DNA of 64,000 bases. Origin: Betaproteobacteria bacterium. Its GTDB lineage: Bacteria; Pseudomonadota; Gammaproteobacteria; Burkholderiales; Rhodocyclaceae. The stretch is taken from positions 234,595-298,594 of the forward strand of contig VEPL01000025.1 of NCBI GenBank assembly GCA_012026885.1. The letters run 5' to 3'. Under the pieces are notes generated by a model. It did not search any database. It was not told where the DNA came from and worked only from the letters and a program-made list of their open reading frames with translations. Positions 28,358 to 38,654 of this stretch are shown here, one piece after another (position 1 is the stretch's first letter; every line of letters starts with the position of its first letter). Both the position numbers and the translations under genes were made by a program.

Positions 28358-31300
28358 GGATTTCGGAAATCTGCATCGAGCGGCCGGTGTTCGCCACCGT
28401 GCTGTCGCTCGTCGTCATGCTGATCGGCATCGTCTCCTACACACGCTTGCCGGTGCGTGAGTACCCGAAGATCGACGAGCCGGTGGTGACGGTCGATACG
28501 ACCTACCGCGGCGCCTCGGCCGAGATCATCGAGTCGCAGGTGACCAAGCCGCTCGAGGATTCGCTGGCCGGCATCGAGGGGGTCGAGGTCATCACCTCGA
28601 TCTCGCGCGCCGAAAACAGCCAGATTTCGGTGCGTTTCAAGCTCGAGCGGGCGCCCGATTCGGCCGCGGCCGACGTGCGCGACCGCGTCTCGCGGGTGCG
28701 CAACAAGCTGCCTGATTCGGTCGACGAGCCGGTCATCGCCAAGGTCGAGGCCGATGCCAATCCGATCATCTGGCTCGCCTTTTCGTCGGACCAGCATTCG
28801 GCGCTCGAGGTTACCGATGTCGCCAGCCGCATCGTCAAGCCGCGCCTGCAGACGCTGCCGGGGGCGGCCGACGTGCGCATCTTCGGCGACCGCAAGTTCG
28901 CCATGCGCATCTGGCTCGACCGGGCGCGGCTCGCCGCCTACCAGCTTACCCCGGCCGATGTCGAGGATGCGCTGAGGAAGCAGAACGTCGAGGTGCCGGC
29001 CGGGCGCATCGAGAGCCGCGAGCGCGAGTTCTCGGTGGTCGCCAATACCGACCTCACCCGGCCGGAGGAGTTCGCGGCCATCGTCGTCAAGACCGTGAAT
29101 GGTTACCCGGTGCGCGTTGCCGACCTCGGCCGCGTCGAGATCGGTGCCGCCTCGGAGCGCAGTTCGGTGCGCTTCAACGGGCGCTCGGCCGTGGCGCTCG
29201 GGGTCATCAAGCAGGCGACGGCCAATCCGCTCGAGCTCTCGAAGGCCCTGCGCGCCGATCTGCCCAAGGTTTCCGGCGAGTTGCCGCCGGGCATGCGGGT
29301 CAATATCGCCTACGACTCGTCGGTCTTCATCGACCGCTCGATCGAGGCGGTGTTCAAGACCATCGGCGAGGCCATCCTGCTCGTGCTGGCCATCATCTTC
29401 TTCTTCCTGCGCAACGTGCGGGCGACGCTGATCCCGCTGGTCACCATCCCGGTGTCGCTGGTCGGCGCCTTCGCGATCATGTTCGTGCTCGGGTTCACGA
29501 TCAATACGCTGACACTGCTCGCGCTCGTGCTCGCTATCGGCCTTGTGGTCGACGACGCCATCGTCGTGCTCGAGAACATCTTCCGCCATATCGAAGATGG
29601 CATGCCGAAGCGCCAGGCCGCGATCCAGGGTGCGCGCGAGATCGGCTTCGCGGTGGTGGCCATGACGCTGACGCTGGCAGCCGTTTACGCCCCGGTCGCC
29701 TTCATGACCGGGCGCACCGGCAAGCTTTTCATCGAATTCGCGCTGACGCTGGCCGGCGCCGTGCTGGTTTCCGGATTCGTGGCGCTGACCCTGTCGCCGA
29801 TGATGTGCTCGCTGCTGCTCCGCCACGAGGAAAAGCACGGCAAGGCGTTCATGGCCATCGAGCGCTTCCTCGAATGGCTGAATTCGGGCTACAAGCGCGT
29901 GTTGACCGCGGCACTCGCCCGGCGCTGGATCGTCATGGCCGGCTTTGCGGCGGTTGCCGGTGCCTGTGTCGTGCTGCTCGGTGCGCTGAAGTCGGAGCTG
30001 GCGCCGGTCGAGGATCGTGGCGTCATCCTCGGCGTCTTCCTCGGTCCGGACGGCGCGACCCTCGAGTACACGGACAAGTACGCGCGCCAGATCGAGGGCA
30101 TCTACAGCCAGACGAAAGACGTCGAGCGCTATTTCGTCGTCGCCGGCAACCCGACGGTCAGCCAGGGCATCTCCTTCATCGGCCTGACCGACTGGAACGA
30201 GCGCAGCCGCCGATCGCCGGACGTCGCCAAGGAGCTGTTCCCGCGCTTCATGGGCGTTCCCGGCGTCCTCGCCTTCCCGGTGACGCCGCCGTCGCTGGGC
30301 CAGAGCCCGCGCGAGCGGCCGGTCAACTTCGTGATCGTGACCTCGGCGTCCTACGAGGAACTGCAGAAGGTCACCAACCAGTTCCTCGGCGAACTGGCGA
30401 AGAATCCCGGCCTGACCAACGTCGATACCGACCTCAAGCTCAACAAGCCGGAGCTGTCGATCGCCGTGAAGCGCGACAAGGCGGCGGACATGGGCGTGCC
30501 GGTGGAGACCATCGGCCGCACGCTCGAGACGATGCTCGGCGGCCGCCAGGTCACCCGCTTCAAGCGCGACGGCGAGCAGTACGACGTCATCGTGCAGGTG
30601 GCAGATGCCGGCCGCACCAACCCCGACGACATCCGCGACATCTACGTGCGCGGGCGCGACGGCGGCATGATCTCGCTCGACAACCTGGTCGCGGTCGACG
30701 AGACCATCGCGCCGCGTGAGCTCAACCACTTCGGCCAGCGCCGTGCCGTGACGATAACGGCCAACCTCGCACCCGGCTACACGATGGGCGAAGCGCTGAG
30801 CTTCATGGACGGCGTTGCCGCGCAGATTCTCAAGCCCGGCTACGCGGTGGACTACAACGGGCAGTCGCGCGAATTCCGCCAGTCCTCTTCCTCGCTGGCG
30901 CTGACCTTCGTGCTGGCGCTGGCCTTCATCTACCTGGTGCTGGCCGCCCAGTTCGAGAGCTTCCGCGACCCCTTCATCATCATGCTCACCGTACCGCTGT
31001 CGATGGCCGGCGCACTTGGCGCGCTATGGGCGACTGGCGGCACGCTCAACGTCTATAGCCAGATCGGCCTCGTGACCCTGGTCGGCCTGATTACCAAGCA
31101 CGGCATCCTGATCGTCGAGTTCGCCAACCAGCTGCAGGAAAAGGGGCTGGAACTGCGGGCCGCGGTGATCGAGTCGGCCGCGCTGCGCCTGCGCCCGATC
31201 CTGATGACCACCGGCGCCATGGTCCTCGGTGCCGTGCCGCTGGCACTGGCTACCGGCGCCGGGGCCGAGTCGCGCCAGCAGATCGGCTGGGTCATCGTCG

Positions 31301-31410
31301 GCGGTCTCCTGCTCGGCACCTTCTTCACGCTCTTCGTCGTGCCGACGGTCTATTCGCTGATTGCCGCCCGCATCGTGCCAGCCGGCCGCGAAGGCGCAGC
31401 GCCCGCCTAG
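28354..31410 (+). CDS. RND-family multidrug efflux permease
   Basis: The 1,018-residue inner-membrane protein has the 12-helix RND plan: [17 protein letters not shown] at helix 1, two large periplasmic loops, and the proton-relay pair Asp400-Asp401 in [13 protein letters not shown]. It is the HAE1/MdtB-C type that exports hydrophobic drugs by proton antiport rather than the heavy-metal type. The substrate range cannot be read from sequence. It forms a two-gene operon with the adaptor and ends 4 bp into the convergent miaA gene. Confidence 0.95.
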   Translation: MRISEICIERPVFATVLSLVVMLIGIVSYTRLPVREYPKIDEPVVTVDTTYRGASAEIIESQVTKPLEDSLAGIEGVEVITSISRAENSQISVRFKLERAPDSAAADVRDRVSRVRNKLPDSVDEPVIAKVEADANPIIWLAFSSDQHSALEVTDVASRIVKPRLQTLPGAADVRIFGDRKFAMRIWLDRARLAAYQLTPADVEDALRKQNVEVPAGRIESREREFSVVANTDLTRPEEFAAIVVKTVNGYPVRVADLGRVEIGAASERSSVRFNGRSAVALGVIKQATANPLELSKALRADLPKVSGELPPGMRVNIAYDSSVFIDRSIEAVFKTIGEAILLVLAIIFFFLRNVRATLIPLVTIPVSLVGAFAIMFVLGFTINTLTLLALVLAIGLVVDDAIVVLENIFRHIEDGMPKRQAAIQGAREIGFAVVAMTLTLAAVYAPVAFMTGRTGKLFIEFALTLAGAVLVSGFVALTLSPMMCSLLLRHEEKHGKAFMAIERFLEWLNSGYKRVLTAALARRWIVMAGFAAVAGACVVLLGALKSELAPVEDRGVILGVFLGPDGATLEYTDKYARQIEGIYSQTKDVERYFVVAGNPTVSQGISFIGLTDWNERSRRSPDVAKELFPRFMGVPGVLAFPVTPPSLGQSPRERPVNFVIVTSASYEELQKVTNQFLGELAKNPGLTNVDTDLKLNKPELSIAVKRDKAADMGVPVETIGRTLETMLGGRQVTRFKRDGEQYDVIVQVADAGRTNPDDIRDIYVRGRDGGMISLDNLVAVDETIAPRELNHFGQRRAVTITANLAPGYTMGEALSFMDGVAAQILKPGYAVDYNGQSREFRQSSSSLALTFVLALAFIYLVLAAQFESFRDPFIIMLTVPLSMAGALGALWATGGTLNVYSQIGLVTLVGLITKHGILIVEFANQLQEKGLELRAAVIESAALRLRPILMTTGAMVLGAVPLALATGAGAESRQQIGWVIVGGLLLGTFFTLFVVPTVYSLIAARIVPAGREGAAPA

Positions 31411-32348
31411 TCGAGGAAGCGCGAAACCCGCGCACCGACCTGTTCGGCGAGCGCCGGGTCGAGGCAGTCGAAGGTCTCCGCGGCGAAGGAATTGGTCAGC
31501 CAGGTGATCTGGCGCTTGGCCAGCTGGCGGGTCGCGAAGATGCCGCGATCGCGCAATTCGCTGCGCGGGATGATCCCCTCCTGTGCCTCCCAGGCCTGGC
31601 GGTAGCCGACGCAGCGCATCGACGGCAGGCCGGCATCCAGGGCATAGCGGCGGCGCAGCGCGGTCAACTCGGCGTCGAGGCCGGCGAGCAGCATTTCGTC
31701 GAAGCGCCGCGCGATGCGCTCGTGCAGAACACTGCGGTCGGAGGGCAGCAGGGCGATCTGCAGCATGTCGTAAGGCGGTGTTTCGCGCCCGGCCGTGGCG
31801 AGCAGCTCCGACATCGGCCGACCGCTTGTCCGGCAGATCTCGAGGGCGCGCTGGATACGCTGGCTGTCGGTGGGATGCAGCCTGGCTGCGGTCGACGGGT
31901 CGAGAACGGCCAATTTCGCGTGCAGCGCCGGCCAACCGGAGGCGGCGGCCTCCGCATCGATGCTGGCGCGCAGCGCCGGGTCGGCCTGCGGCAGGTCGGC
32001 CAGCCCGTGCAGCAGGGCGCGGAAGTAGAGCATGGTGCCGCCGACCAGCAGCGGGACCTTGCCGGCCGCGGTGATCTCCGCCATGGCCGCCAGCGCATCG
32101 GTGCGGAAGCGGGCGGCGGAATAGCGCTCCTCGGGGGTGATCAGGTCGATCAGGCGGTGCGGGTAACGGGCGATGGTGGCAGCATCCGGCTTGGCGGTGC
32201 CGACGTCCATGCCGATGAATACCTGCGCCGAATCGACGCTCACCAGTTCGACCGGGAAGCGCTCGGCCAGCGCCAGCGCGACCGCGGTCTTGCCCGAGGC
32301 GGTCGGGCCCATGAGCAGGATGGCGGGCGGCAGCGGGGCGGAGGACAT
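31407..32348 (-). CDS. miaA: tRNA dimethylallyltransferase
   Basis: The 313-residue enzyme has the P-loop GPTASGKT near residue 14, [16 protein letters not shown], and the motif [10 protein letters not shown] typical of MiaA. It prenylates A37 of tRNAs reading UNN codons. The ATG at 32348 was chosen over a GTG at 32366. The gene is convergent with the RND permease (4-bp overlap) and divergent from the zinc-ribbon gene. Confidence 0.96.
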   Translation of the reverse strand: MSSAPLPPAILLMGPTASGKTAVALALAERFPVELVSVDSAQVFIGMDVGTAKPDAATIARYPHRLIDLITPEERYSAARFRTDALAAMAEITAAGKVPLLVGGTMLYFRALLHGLADLPQADPALRASIDAEAAASGWPALHAKLAVLDPSTAARLHPTDSQRIQRALEICRTSGRPMSELLATAGRETPPYDMLQIALLPSDRSVLHERIARRFDEMLLAGLDAELTALRRRYALDAGLPSMRCVGYRQAWEAQEGIIPRSELRDRGIFATRQLAKRQITWLTNSFAAETFDCLDPALAEQVGARVSRFLD

Positions 32349-32392
32349 GGCGGCGAATGCTATCACGCAGGCAGCGGACGCCAGGTCCGGCC

Positions 32393-32398
32393 TATAAT
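32393..32398 (+). promoter_or_regulatory. -10 element of the zinc-ribbon gene
   Basis: A perfect TATAAT lies 24 bp upstream of the ATG at 32423, which is preceded by TAAGGAG. No -35 match is evident. Confidence 0.4.
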
Positions 32399-32422
32399 TC
32401 CGTCATCATCTAAGGAGTAGCC

Positions 32423-32656
32423 ATGCCCCTGGTTCCCTGCCGCGCCTGCGGCCACAGCGTCGACACCTCGGCCCAGGCCTGCCCGGGCTGCGGTGCCACC
32501 AACCCCGGCCGCAAGCTGAGCAAGCAGCAATCCGATTTCGTCGTGCTGCTCATCCAACTCATCGTCGGCGTCGGGCTGCTCTTCGTCGCCGGCAACTGGG
32601 CGTGGAACCAAATCGGCCCGATCGTCAAGGCGCAGCTGTCGAAGCCGGCGCAATAG
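32423..32656 (+). CDS. Small zinc-ribbon membrane protein
   Basis: The 77-residue protein has a zinc ribbon with Cys6, Cys9, Cys20 and Cys23 (CRAC...CPGC) and one membrane helix at about 40-62. It is a common small protein of unknown role, possibly membrane-tethered and metal-binding. It has a clear TAAGGAG ribosome-binding site and a consensus -10 upstream. Confidence 0.8.
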   Translation: MPLVPCRACGHSVDTSAQACPGCGATNPGRKLSKQQSDFVVLLIQLIVGVGLLFVAGNWAWNQIGPIVKAQLSKPAQ

Positions 32657-32669
32657 CGCCGGCCCTTCC

Positions 32670-33752
32670 TCAGGGCACGAAGGCGAGGAACAGGAAGGCG
32701 GCGAACAGGACCAGATGCACGGCGCCCTGCAGCACGGTGGCGCGGCCGCCGGCCAGCGTGATGGCGCTGACCAGCAGCGTCACCGCCAGCAGCACGATGT
32801 CCTTGGGGTCGAGACCGAGCGTCAGCGGCGTGTCGAGCAGGTGCGACACGAGGGCCACCGCGGGGATGCTCAGGCCGATGGTCGCCAGCCCCGAGCCGAG
32901 CGCGAGGTTGAGGCTGATCTGCATGCGGTTGCGCGCCGCGGCCCGCAGCGCGGCGATGGTCTCCGGCATCAGGACCATCAGCGCGATGGCAATGCCGACC
33001 ACCCCGGGCGGCGCGCCGATGGCCGCGAGGCCGCCCTGGATGCCGGGCGACAGCACCTTGGCCAGCCCGACAACGGCGACCAGCGAGGCGAGCAGCAGCG
33101 CGAGGCTCAGCCAGGCCTGGGCCGCCGGAGGGGCATGTTCCGGTTTGTGGTCGTCGGCGAGGCCGACCGGCAGGAACTGGTCGCGATGGCGTACCGTCTG
33201 CACGAAGACGAAAACGCCGTAGAGCAGCAGTGAGCTGAGTCCGGCGAACGCCAGTTGTGCCGGCGCGTAGGTCGGCCCGCTGGTCGATGTCGTGAATTCG
33301 GGGACGACCAGCGTCAATGTCGTCAGCGCGACGAGCACGGAAAGCGCCGAGCCGGTGCCCTCGACGCGAAAGGCGACGATGTGGTGGCGGATGGCGCCGG
33401 TGAGCAGGCAGATGCCGACGACCCCGTTGCAGACGATCATCACCGTCGCGAAGACCGTGTCGCGCGCCAGCGTGTCGACGCCCGGCCCCTGCGCCAGCAT
33501 CAGAGACACGATCAGGGCGACCTCGATGATGGTCACCGCCAGGGCCAGGACCAGCGTCCCGAAGGGCTCGCCGACGCGGTGGGCGATCACCTCGGCATGG
33601 AAAACCGCGACCAGGACGCTGGCGACCAGCGCCCCGCCGACCAGCGCGAGGCCGCCCCCCGCGGGCGGCGCTGAAAAAAACACGGCGAGCAGCGCGCAGC
33701 CGGCAGGCGGTACGGCGATGCTCCAGAGCGGTAGTCCGACGACGGCAGGCAC
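32670..33752 (-). CDS. ChaA-like calcium/sodium:proton antiporter
   Basis: The 360-residue protein has about 11 helices. The segment HAEVIAHRVGEPFGTLVLALAVTIIEV contains the acidic cation-exchange signature with its GEPFGT motif, repeated in inverse topology near PETIAALRAAARNRMQISLNLALGS. This matches the ChaA branch of the CaCA superfamily, and its length is close to E. coli ChaA. It should extrude Na+, K+ or Ca2+ in exchange for protons. It is monocistronic. Confidence 0.88.
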   Translation of the reverse strand: MPAVVGLPLWSIAVPPAGCALLAVFFSAPPAGGGLALVGGALVASVLVAVFHAEVIAHRVGEPFGTLVLALAVTIIEVALIVSLMLAQGPGVDTLARDTVFATVMIVCNGVVGICLLTGAIRHHIVAFRVEGTGSALSVLVALTTLTLVVPEFTTSTSGPTYAPAQLAFAGLSSLLLYGVFVFVQTVRHRDQFLPVGLADDHKPEHAPPAAQAWLSLALLLASLVAVVGLAKVLSPGIQGGLAAIGAPPGVVGIAIALMVLMPETIAALRAAARNRMQISLNLALGSGLATIGLSIPAVALVSHLLDTPLTLGLDPKDIVLLAVTLLVSAITLAGGRATVLQGAVHLVLFAAFLFLAFVP

Positions 33753-33814
33753 GCGATTACTCCCCTTTCCATTTCGTCAGACGCCGAAGGCGGTTCCGGG
33801 TTCGCGCCATCGGC

Positions 33815-35626
33815 TCAGCGCCCGCGCAGGAACAGGCGGTCAAGCTGGTCGAGGCTGAGTTCGGTCCAGGTCGGGCGACCGTGGTTGCACTGGCCGGCGC
33901 GCTCGGTTTCTTCCATCTGGCGGAGCAGGGCGTTCATCTCGGGCAGCGTCAGCTGGCGGCGGGCGCGCACCGCGCCGTGGCAGGCCATGGTCGCCAGCAG
34001 CTCGTTGCGGCGGGCAGCGGCCAGCTCGCTGATGCCGTGCTCGCGCAGTTCGCCGAGCAGCGCGCGGGCGAGCGCCACCGGGTCGCCAGCCTGGAGGACC
34101 GCGGGTATCGCACGCACGCCGAGCTGACCGGGGCCGAGCGGGGCGATGGCGAAACCGAGCGCTGCCAGCGCTTCGCCGTGTTCCTCGACGGCCGCCACGT
34201 CGAGCGGGTCGGCGGCGAACACCGCAGGGATGAGCAATGCCTGCGTGGCCACCGTCTGTGCGTCGAAGGCGCTCTTCAGCTTTTCGTAGAGGATGCGTTC
34301 GTGTGCGGCGTGCATGTCGACGACGATCAGGCCGCGCGCATTCTGGGCGAGGATGTAGATGCCGTGCAGTTGTGCCAGGGCATAGCCGAGCGGCGGGCCG
34401 TCGCGGTCGTCGGCGCTTGCGGGCGGAATCCCGGTCGCCGTGGCCGGCATGTCGGCGGCGGGCGCGCCCGCCTGTGCCGCGCGGGCGAAGGCGAGGTAGG
34501 CGGCTGCCGCCGGTTCGGCGACGCCCAGGCTGGCCTGCCAGGGGGGCGCCGGGGCAGTGGCGAAAATCGGCCGGTTTTCCGCGTCGACCGCAACCGGCGT
34601 CCGCGCTGCGGGTGGCGGCCCGTATCCGGGGAAATCGGCCGCCTGAACCGGCGCTGCCAGTGTGCGCTGGATGGCGTGGAAGACGAACTGGTGGACGGCG
34701 CGCGAATCGCGGAAGCGCACCTCGGTCTTGGCCGGGTGGACGTTAACATCGACCAGCGCGGGGTCGATGTTGAGGAACAGGCAGACGGCCGGCTGGCGGG
34801 CGCCGTGGAGGACGTCGCGGTAGGCTTCGCGCAGCGCATGGCCGATCACCTTGTCGCGGACGAAGCGCCCATTGACGAAGAAATACTGGTTGTCGCGGGC
34901 GTTGCCGGCGCGGGTGGGATCGACGGCGAAGCCTTCGAGCGAGAGCGGACCCGAGGCGGCGGCGAGCGGCCGGCAGGCGGCGACAAATTCCTCGCCGAGG
35001 AGGTCGGCGATGCGGCGGGCGCGATCGGCCGGGGCGAGCTGGAAGAGGCTGCGCCCGTTGTGATTCAGGGCGAAGGCGACATCGGGGCGGGCCAGCGCCA
35101 GCCGGCGCACGGCATCGGCACAGTGGGCGAACTCGGTGGCTTCGGCCTTGAGGAACTTGCGCCGGGCCGGGGTGTTGAAATAGAGGTTGCGCATCTCGAC
35201 CACGGTGCCGGCCATCAGCGCCGCGGGCTCCGGAGCGACCCCCGGCTCGCCGCGCAGCTTCCAGGCATGGGCGGCGCCGCGTTCGCGGCTGGTCAGCGCC
35301 AGGCGGGCGACGGCGGCGACGGAAGCCAGCGCCTCGCCGCGGAAGCCGAGGGTGGCGACATGCTCGAGGTCGTCAAGGCTGCCGATCTTGGAGGTGGCGT
35401 GGCGGGTGAGCGCCAGTGCGAGCTGCTCGCGGGCGATGCCGCAACCGTCGTCGGTGACGCGGATGGTCTTGACGCCGCCCTCCTCGAGATGGACCTGGAT
35501 GGCGCCGGCGCCGGCATCGAGGCTGTTCTCGAGCAGTTCCTTCAACACCGAGGCGGGGCGTTCGACCACTTCCCCGGCGGCGATCTGGCTGATGAGCAGG
35601 TCGGGGAGGAGGGCGATGGCGGGCAT
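33815..35626 (-). CDS. mutL: MutL, DNA mismatch repair protein (endonuclease type)
   Basis: The 603-residue protein has the GHKL ATPase motifs GEVVERPASVLKELLENS, DDGCGI, HATSKI and GFRGEALASV in its N-terminal half, a proline/alanine linker (about 330-420), and a C-terminal dimerisation domain. At about residues 437-448 the C-terminal part carries DMHAAHERILYE, which fits the metal-binding endonuclease motif D-x-H-A-x2-E-x4-E. It can therefore nick DNA itself, as expected where MutH is absent. The longer frame to 36040 is antisense to the DedA gene. A TATAAT lies just 6 bp before the ATG. Confidence 0.95.
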   Translation of the reverse strand: MPAIALLPDLLISQIAAGEVVERPASVLKELLENSLDAGAGAIQVHLEEGGVKTIRVTDDGCGIAREQLALALTRHATSKIGSLDDLEHVATLGFRGEALASVAAVARLALTSRERGAAHAWKLRGEPGVAPEPAALMAGTVVEMRNLYFNTPARRKFLKAEATEFAHCADAVRRLALARPDVAFALNHNGRSLFQLAPADRARRIADLLGEEFVAACRPLAAASGPLSLEGFAVDPTRAGNARDNQYFFVNGRFVRDKVIGHALREAYRDVLHGARQPAVCLFLNIDPALVDVNVHPAKTEVRFRDSRAVHQFVFHAIQRTLAAPVQAADFPGYGPPPAARTPVAVDAENRPIFATAPAPPWQASLGVAEPAAAAYLAFARAAQAGAPAADMPATATGIPPASADDRDGPPLGYALAQLHGIYILAQNARGLIVVDMHAAHERILYEKLKSAFDAQTVATQALLIPAVFAADPLDVAAVEEHGEALAALGFAIAPLGPGQLGVRAIPAVLQAGDPVALARALLGELREHGISELAAARRNELLATMACHGAVRARRQLTLPEMNALLRQMEETERAGQCNHGRPTWTELSLDQLDRLFLRGR

Positions 35627-35632
35627 GCGACG

Positions 35633-35640
35633 ATTATAAT
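35633..35640. promoter_or_regulatory. Overlapping divergent -10 elements (mutL / dedA-like)
   Basis: ATTATAAT contains TATAAT on both strands. The minus-strand copy ends 6 nt before the mutL ATG, so its transcript would start at or next to the start codon. The plus-strand copy leaves a 28-nt leader before the DedA gene. No good -35 is seen on either side. Confidence 0.45.
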
Positions 35641-35668
35641 GCGGCCTCCGCCACCTCCGTCCCGCCGC

Positions 35669-36310
35669 ATGGAACTCCTCGCCCAATTCATGGACATCGT
35701 CCTTCACCTCGACAAGCACCTTGCGCTGCTTGTCCAGCAATACGGGCTGTGGATCTACGGCATCCTCTTCTTCATCGTCTTCGCGGAGACGGGTTTCGTC
35801 GTTTTCCCGTTCCTGCCCGGCGATTCGCTGCTCTTCGTCGCCGGTGCCCTGGCGGCCATCGGCCAGGGCGGCATGGACGTCACGACGCTGATCGTCGTGC
35901 TGCTGGTCGCTGCCGTCCTCGGCAACACGGTCAATTACCACATCGGCCGCTACCTCGGCCCCAAGGTCTTTCACTGGGAGAACTCCCGCTTCTTCAACCG
36001 GGCCGCGCTCGAGAAGACGCACGCCTTCTACGAGAAGCACGGCGGCAAGACGCTGGTGATTTCACGCTTCCTGCCGATCTTCCGCACCTTCGCGCCCTTC
36101 GTCGCCGGCATCGGGGCAATGTCCTACGCCAAATTCACGATCTTCAACCTGATCGGCGCTGCGGCCTGGGTGGTTTCGCTCTGCCTCGGCGGCTACTGGC
36201 TGGGCAACCTGCCCTGGGTCAAGCAGAACCTGTCGCTCCTCATTGTCGGCATCATCGTCGTCTCGCTGGTGCCGGTCGCCATCGGCTGGCTGAAACACCG
36301 GACGGCCTGA
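35669..36310 (+). CDS. DedA family membrane protein
   Basis: The 213-residue protein has the DedA/SNARE-associated features FAETGFVVFPFLPGDSLLF near residue 40-58, a GRYLG stretch, and SRFLPIFRTFAPFVAGIGAM near 130-149 with the conserved arginine. There are five or six hydrophobic segments. DedA proteins flip or translocate lipids such as undecaprenyl phosphate or phosphatidylethanolamine. Its stop overlaps the start of the lipoprotein gene (TGATG). Confidence 0.93.
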   Translation: MELLAQFMDIVLHLDKHLALLVQQYGLWIYGILFFIVFAETGFVVFPFLPGDSLLFVAGALAAIGQGGMDVTTLIVVLLVAAVLGNTVNYHIGRYLGPKVFHWENSRFFNRAALEKTHAFYEKHGGKTLVISRFLPIFRTFAPFVAGIGAMSYAKFTIFNLIGAAAWVVSLCLGGYWLGNLPWVKQNLSLLIVGIIVVSLVPVAIGWLKHRTA

Positions 36311-37008
36311 TGCGCCTGGCTGCCATAGTCCTCGCCGCGCTGCTCGCCGGTTGCGCGACCAAGGTGGGCAAGGACGGGCGCACGGAGACTACGGTCGACG
36401 TCAAATATCTGGCCAAAACCGAGGTCGACCGCATCACCGACACGGTACGTTCCGAGGTCAACACCGGCCTGCTGCTGATCGCCGACAAGCTCTACCGGCG
36501 TAACCCGCGCGAATGGAAGAAGTCCGGTGCCGCCAGCCGCGAGGCCGCGGTGGCGCGGCTGCGCAACCGCCAGACCCAGTCCTTCCCGGAACTCGGCGGC
36601 ACCCGCGAGCGGCAGGCGGCAGCGCTCGCCTTCAGCGATGGCTACGGCGGCGACCGCGTCGCTGCGCTGGTTTTCGGGTTGCTGACCATGACCGACGCCG
36701 CTTTCGGGCACAAGGAGGAATTCTTCATCCTCGACTCGCTCGACGAAGGCAAGCTCTACAACACCGCGCGCAATTTCGAGATCGCGCTGTGGAAGCTCAA
36801 CGGCGACCGCACGGCCGCCGGCGAGCCCTACCTGCTGGCCAACGAGCTCGACCCGGCCAACCGCAACCTCTCGTTCGAGCGCGAATTCGGCCGCCAGATC
36901 GGCCTACTCGACCTGATGGCCCAGATCGTCGCCGACCGGCACGGGCGCTCGTTGTCGCGGGTCACCCAGTCGGTCGCCACCTACATCTTCCTTCCGGTAA
37001 GTTTCTAG
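36310..37008 (+). CDS. Lipoprotein of unknown function
   Basis: The 232-residue product has a short lipoprotein signal peptide with the lipobox LLAGC (Cys15). The mature part is helical and charged, with no recognised domain. It is coupled to the DedA gene by a 1-bp overlap and lies 2 bp before purN, so it is co-expressed with both. It is likely anchored in the outer or inner leaflet facing the periplasm. Confidence 0.8.
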   Translation: MRLAAIVLAALLAGCATKVGKDGRTETTVDVKYLAKTEVDRITDTVRSEVNTGLLLIADKLYRRNPREWKKSGAASREAAVARLRNRQTQSFPELGGTRERQAAALAFSDGYGGDRVAALVFGLLTMTDAAFGHKEEFFILDSLDEGKLYNTARNFEIALWKLNGDRTAAGEPYLLANELDPANRNLSFEREFGRQIGLLDLMAQIVADRHGRSLSRVTQSVATYIFLPVSF

Positions 37009-37010
37009 AC

Positions 37011-37658
37011 ATGAAGAACATCGTCATCCTGATTTCCGGCCGCGGCTCCAACATGGATGCCCTGATCGCCGCCCGCGACGCCGGCACGTTGCCGGTCAAC
37101 ATCGCGGCGGTGATCAGCAACCGTCCTGACGCGGCGGGGCTGGAGACGGCGGCGCGCGCCGGTATTGTCACCCATTACGTGGACCACAGGGGCTTCGCCG
37201 ACCGTGAGCGCTTCGACGCGGCGCTGGCCGAGTGCATCGACCAGTTCGACCCCGACCTCGTCGTGCTGGCCGGCTTCATGCGAATTCTCTCCGACGGTTT
37301 CGTGCGCCATTACGCGGGCCGCCTGATGAACATCCATCCCTCGCTGCTGCCCGCCTTTCCCGGCCTGCACACGCACCGGCGCGCGCTCGCGGAAGGGGTG
37401 CGCATCCACGGCTGCACGGTGCACTTCGTGACGCCGGCGCTCGACCACGGGCCCATCGTCATTCAGGCCGCGGTGCCGGTGCTCGACGGCGATGACGAGG
37501 CGAGCCTGGCGGCGCGCGTGCTGCGCGAGGAGCACCGCATCTACCCGCAGGCGGTGCGCTGGTTCGCGCAGGGTCGCCTGGTCGTCGCGGACGGACGCGT
37601 GCGGGTGACCGGCGAGCAGGCTGAGGGGGCTGCCCTTGTCGCGCCGCAGGAGCGCTAG
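37011..37658 (+). CDS. purN: Phosphoribosylglycinamide formyltransferase 1
   Basis: The 215-residue enzyme shows the PurN motifs VILISGRGSNMDAL at the N-terminus, LAGFMRIL, NIHPSLLPAFPG (catalytic Asn and His) and DHGPIVIQ (catalytic Asp). It transfers a formyl group from 10-formyl-THF to GAR. It lies 2 bp after the lipoprotein gene and 6 bp before the DUF3108 gene. Confidence 0.97.
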   Translation: MKNIVILISGRGSNMDALIAARDAGTLPVNIAAVISNRPDAAGLETAARAGIVTHYVDHRGFADRERFDAALAECIDQFDPDLVVLAGFMRILSDGFVRHYAGRLMNIHPSLLPAFPGLHTHRRALAEGVRIHGCTVHFVTPALDHGPIVIQAAVPVLDGDDEASLAARVLREEHRIYPQAVRWFAQGRLVVADGRVRVTGEQAEGAALVAPQER

Positions 37659-37664
37659 GCGGCA

Positions 37665-38654
37665 ATGCCGCTGGCCCTGCTGATGGCCCTGGCCGGCTCC
37701 CTGGCGATCCACGCCGCGGCGATGTTCGGCAGCGATTTCGAGTTGTTAGCCGAACCCGCCGAGCCGCCGCCCCTGCGTGCCGAACTGCGTCCGCCGCCGG
37801 TGGCGCCGGCGTCGGCGAATGCGGCGCCGGATGCCGGAAAGCCACCTCCGCCACCCGCGGCTGCCCGCACCGTTCCGGCGCGGAAGGCGCCGCGGATGGC
37901 GGTACCTGCGAACAGCCTACCGGCGCCCCCAGCCGGTGCGATGCCCCCGTCCGGAGCCGCCATGGAAACAGACCCCGTCAGCCCGTCTACCGCAGCCGCC
38001 ACGGAAGCACCACCGCCCGCCGCACTGTTGCCGGCCGCCGGGGTCATCCGCTTCGCCATCTACAAGGAATCGCTCGGCATGCCGGTCGGGCGCGCAGAAC
38101 ACCGCTGGGAATTTCCCGGCGACGGCAGCTACCGGCTGCTTGGCATCAGCGAGACCAGCGGCCTCGTCGCGGTCTTCAAGCCGGTGCGCATCGAGAACGA
38201 GAGCCGCGGCCGTCTCGTCGCCGGCGGCTTGCGCCCGGACAGCTTCCGCACCCTGCGCAACGGGCGCGAGACCTCGGAAAACGCCGATTTCGACTGGTCG
38301 ACCGGCGAGGTCCGGCTGGCGCGCGACGGCAGCGTGCAATCCGTAGCGCGCGGTACGCAGGATCTCCTCTCGCTCAACTACCAGCTCGCGTGGCTCGGCC
38401 GGCTGGAGGAAGGGAGCGGCATCGGTGTCGTCACCGGCAAGAAGTATGCGTTCTATGCGCTCGATTCGCTCGGCGAGGAAACGCTCGAGACACCGGCGGG
38501 CACCTTCCGCACCCTGCACCTGCGGGCGATGACCGACAGCGTCACCGAAGTCTGGATCGCGCTCGACCGCCAACGCCTGCCGGTTAAAATCCGCTTCACC
38601 GACAAGAAAGGCGATAGCTTTGTGCAGATCGCCACCGAGATAGGATCCGAATGA
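37665..38654 (+). CDS. DUF3108 domain-containing exported protein
   Basis: The 329-residue protein has a hydrophobic N-terminus (about 3-20), a proline/alanine-rich linker (about 30-125) and a C-terminal DUF3108 domain (about 128-325; YRLLGISETSGLVAVFKPVRIENES and ETPAGTFRTLHLR). The DUF is found in Gram-negative envelope proteins of unknown function. The N-terminal pattern (membrane anchor plus Pro-rich spacer) recalls TonB-like spanning regions. It overlaps the methyltransferase gene by 4 bp, and purN-DUF3108 is a recurrent betaproteobacterial neighbourhood. Confidence 0.85.
   Translation: MPLALLMALAGSLAIHAAAMFGSDFELLAEPAEPPPLRAELRPPPVAPASANAAPDAGKPPPPPAAARTVPARKAPRMAVPANSLPAPPAGAMPPSGAAMETDPVSPSTAAATEAPPPAALLPAAGVIRFAIYKESLGMPVGRAEHRWEFPGDGSYRLLGISETSGLVAVFKPVRIENESRGRLVAGGLRPDSFRTLRNGRETSENADFDWSTGEVRLARDGSVQSVARGTQDLLSLNYQLAWLGRLEEGSGIGVVTGKKYAFYALDSLGEETLETPAGTFRTLHLRAMTDSVTEVWIALDRQRLPVKIRFTDKKGDSFVQIATEIGSE

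Noticed and set aside
27838..30729. 963-codon minus-strand open frame under the RND genes
   Set aside because: It is a shadow of the clear RND adaptor and permease; its translation has His/Asp/Arg-rich, domain-free composition.
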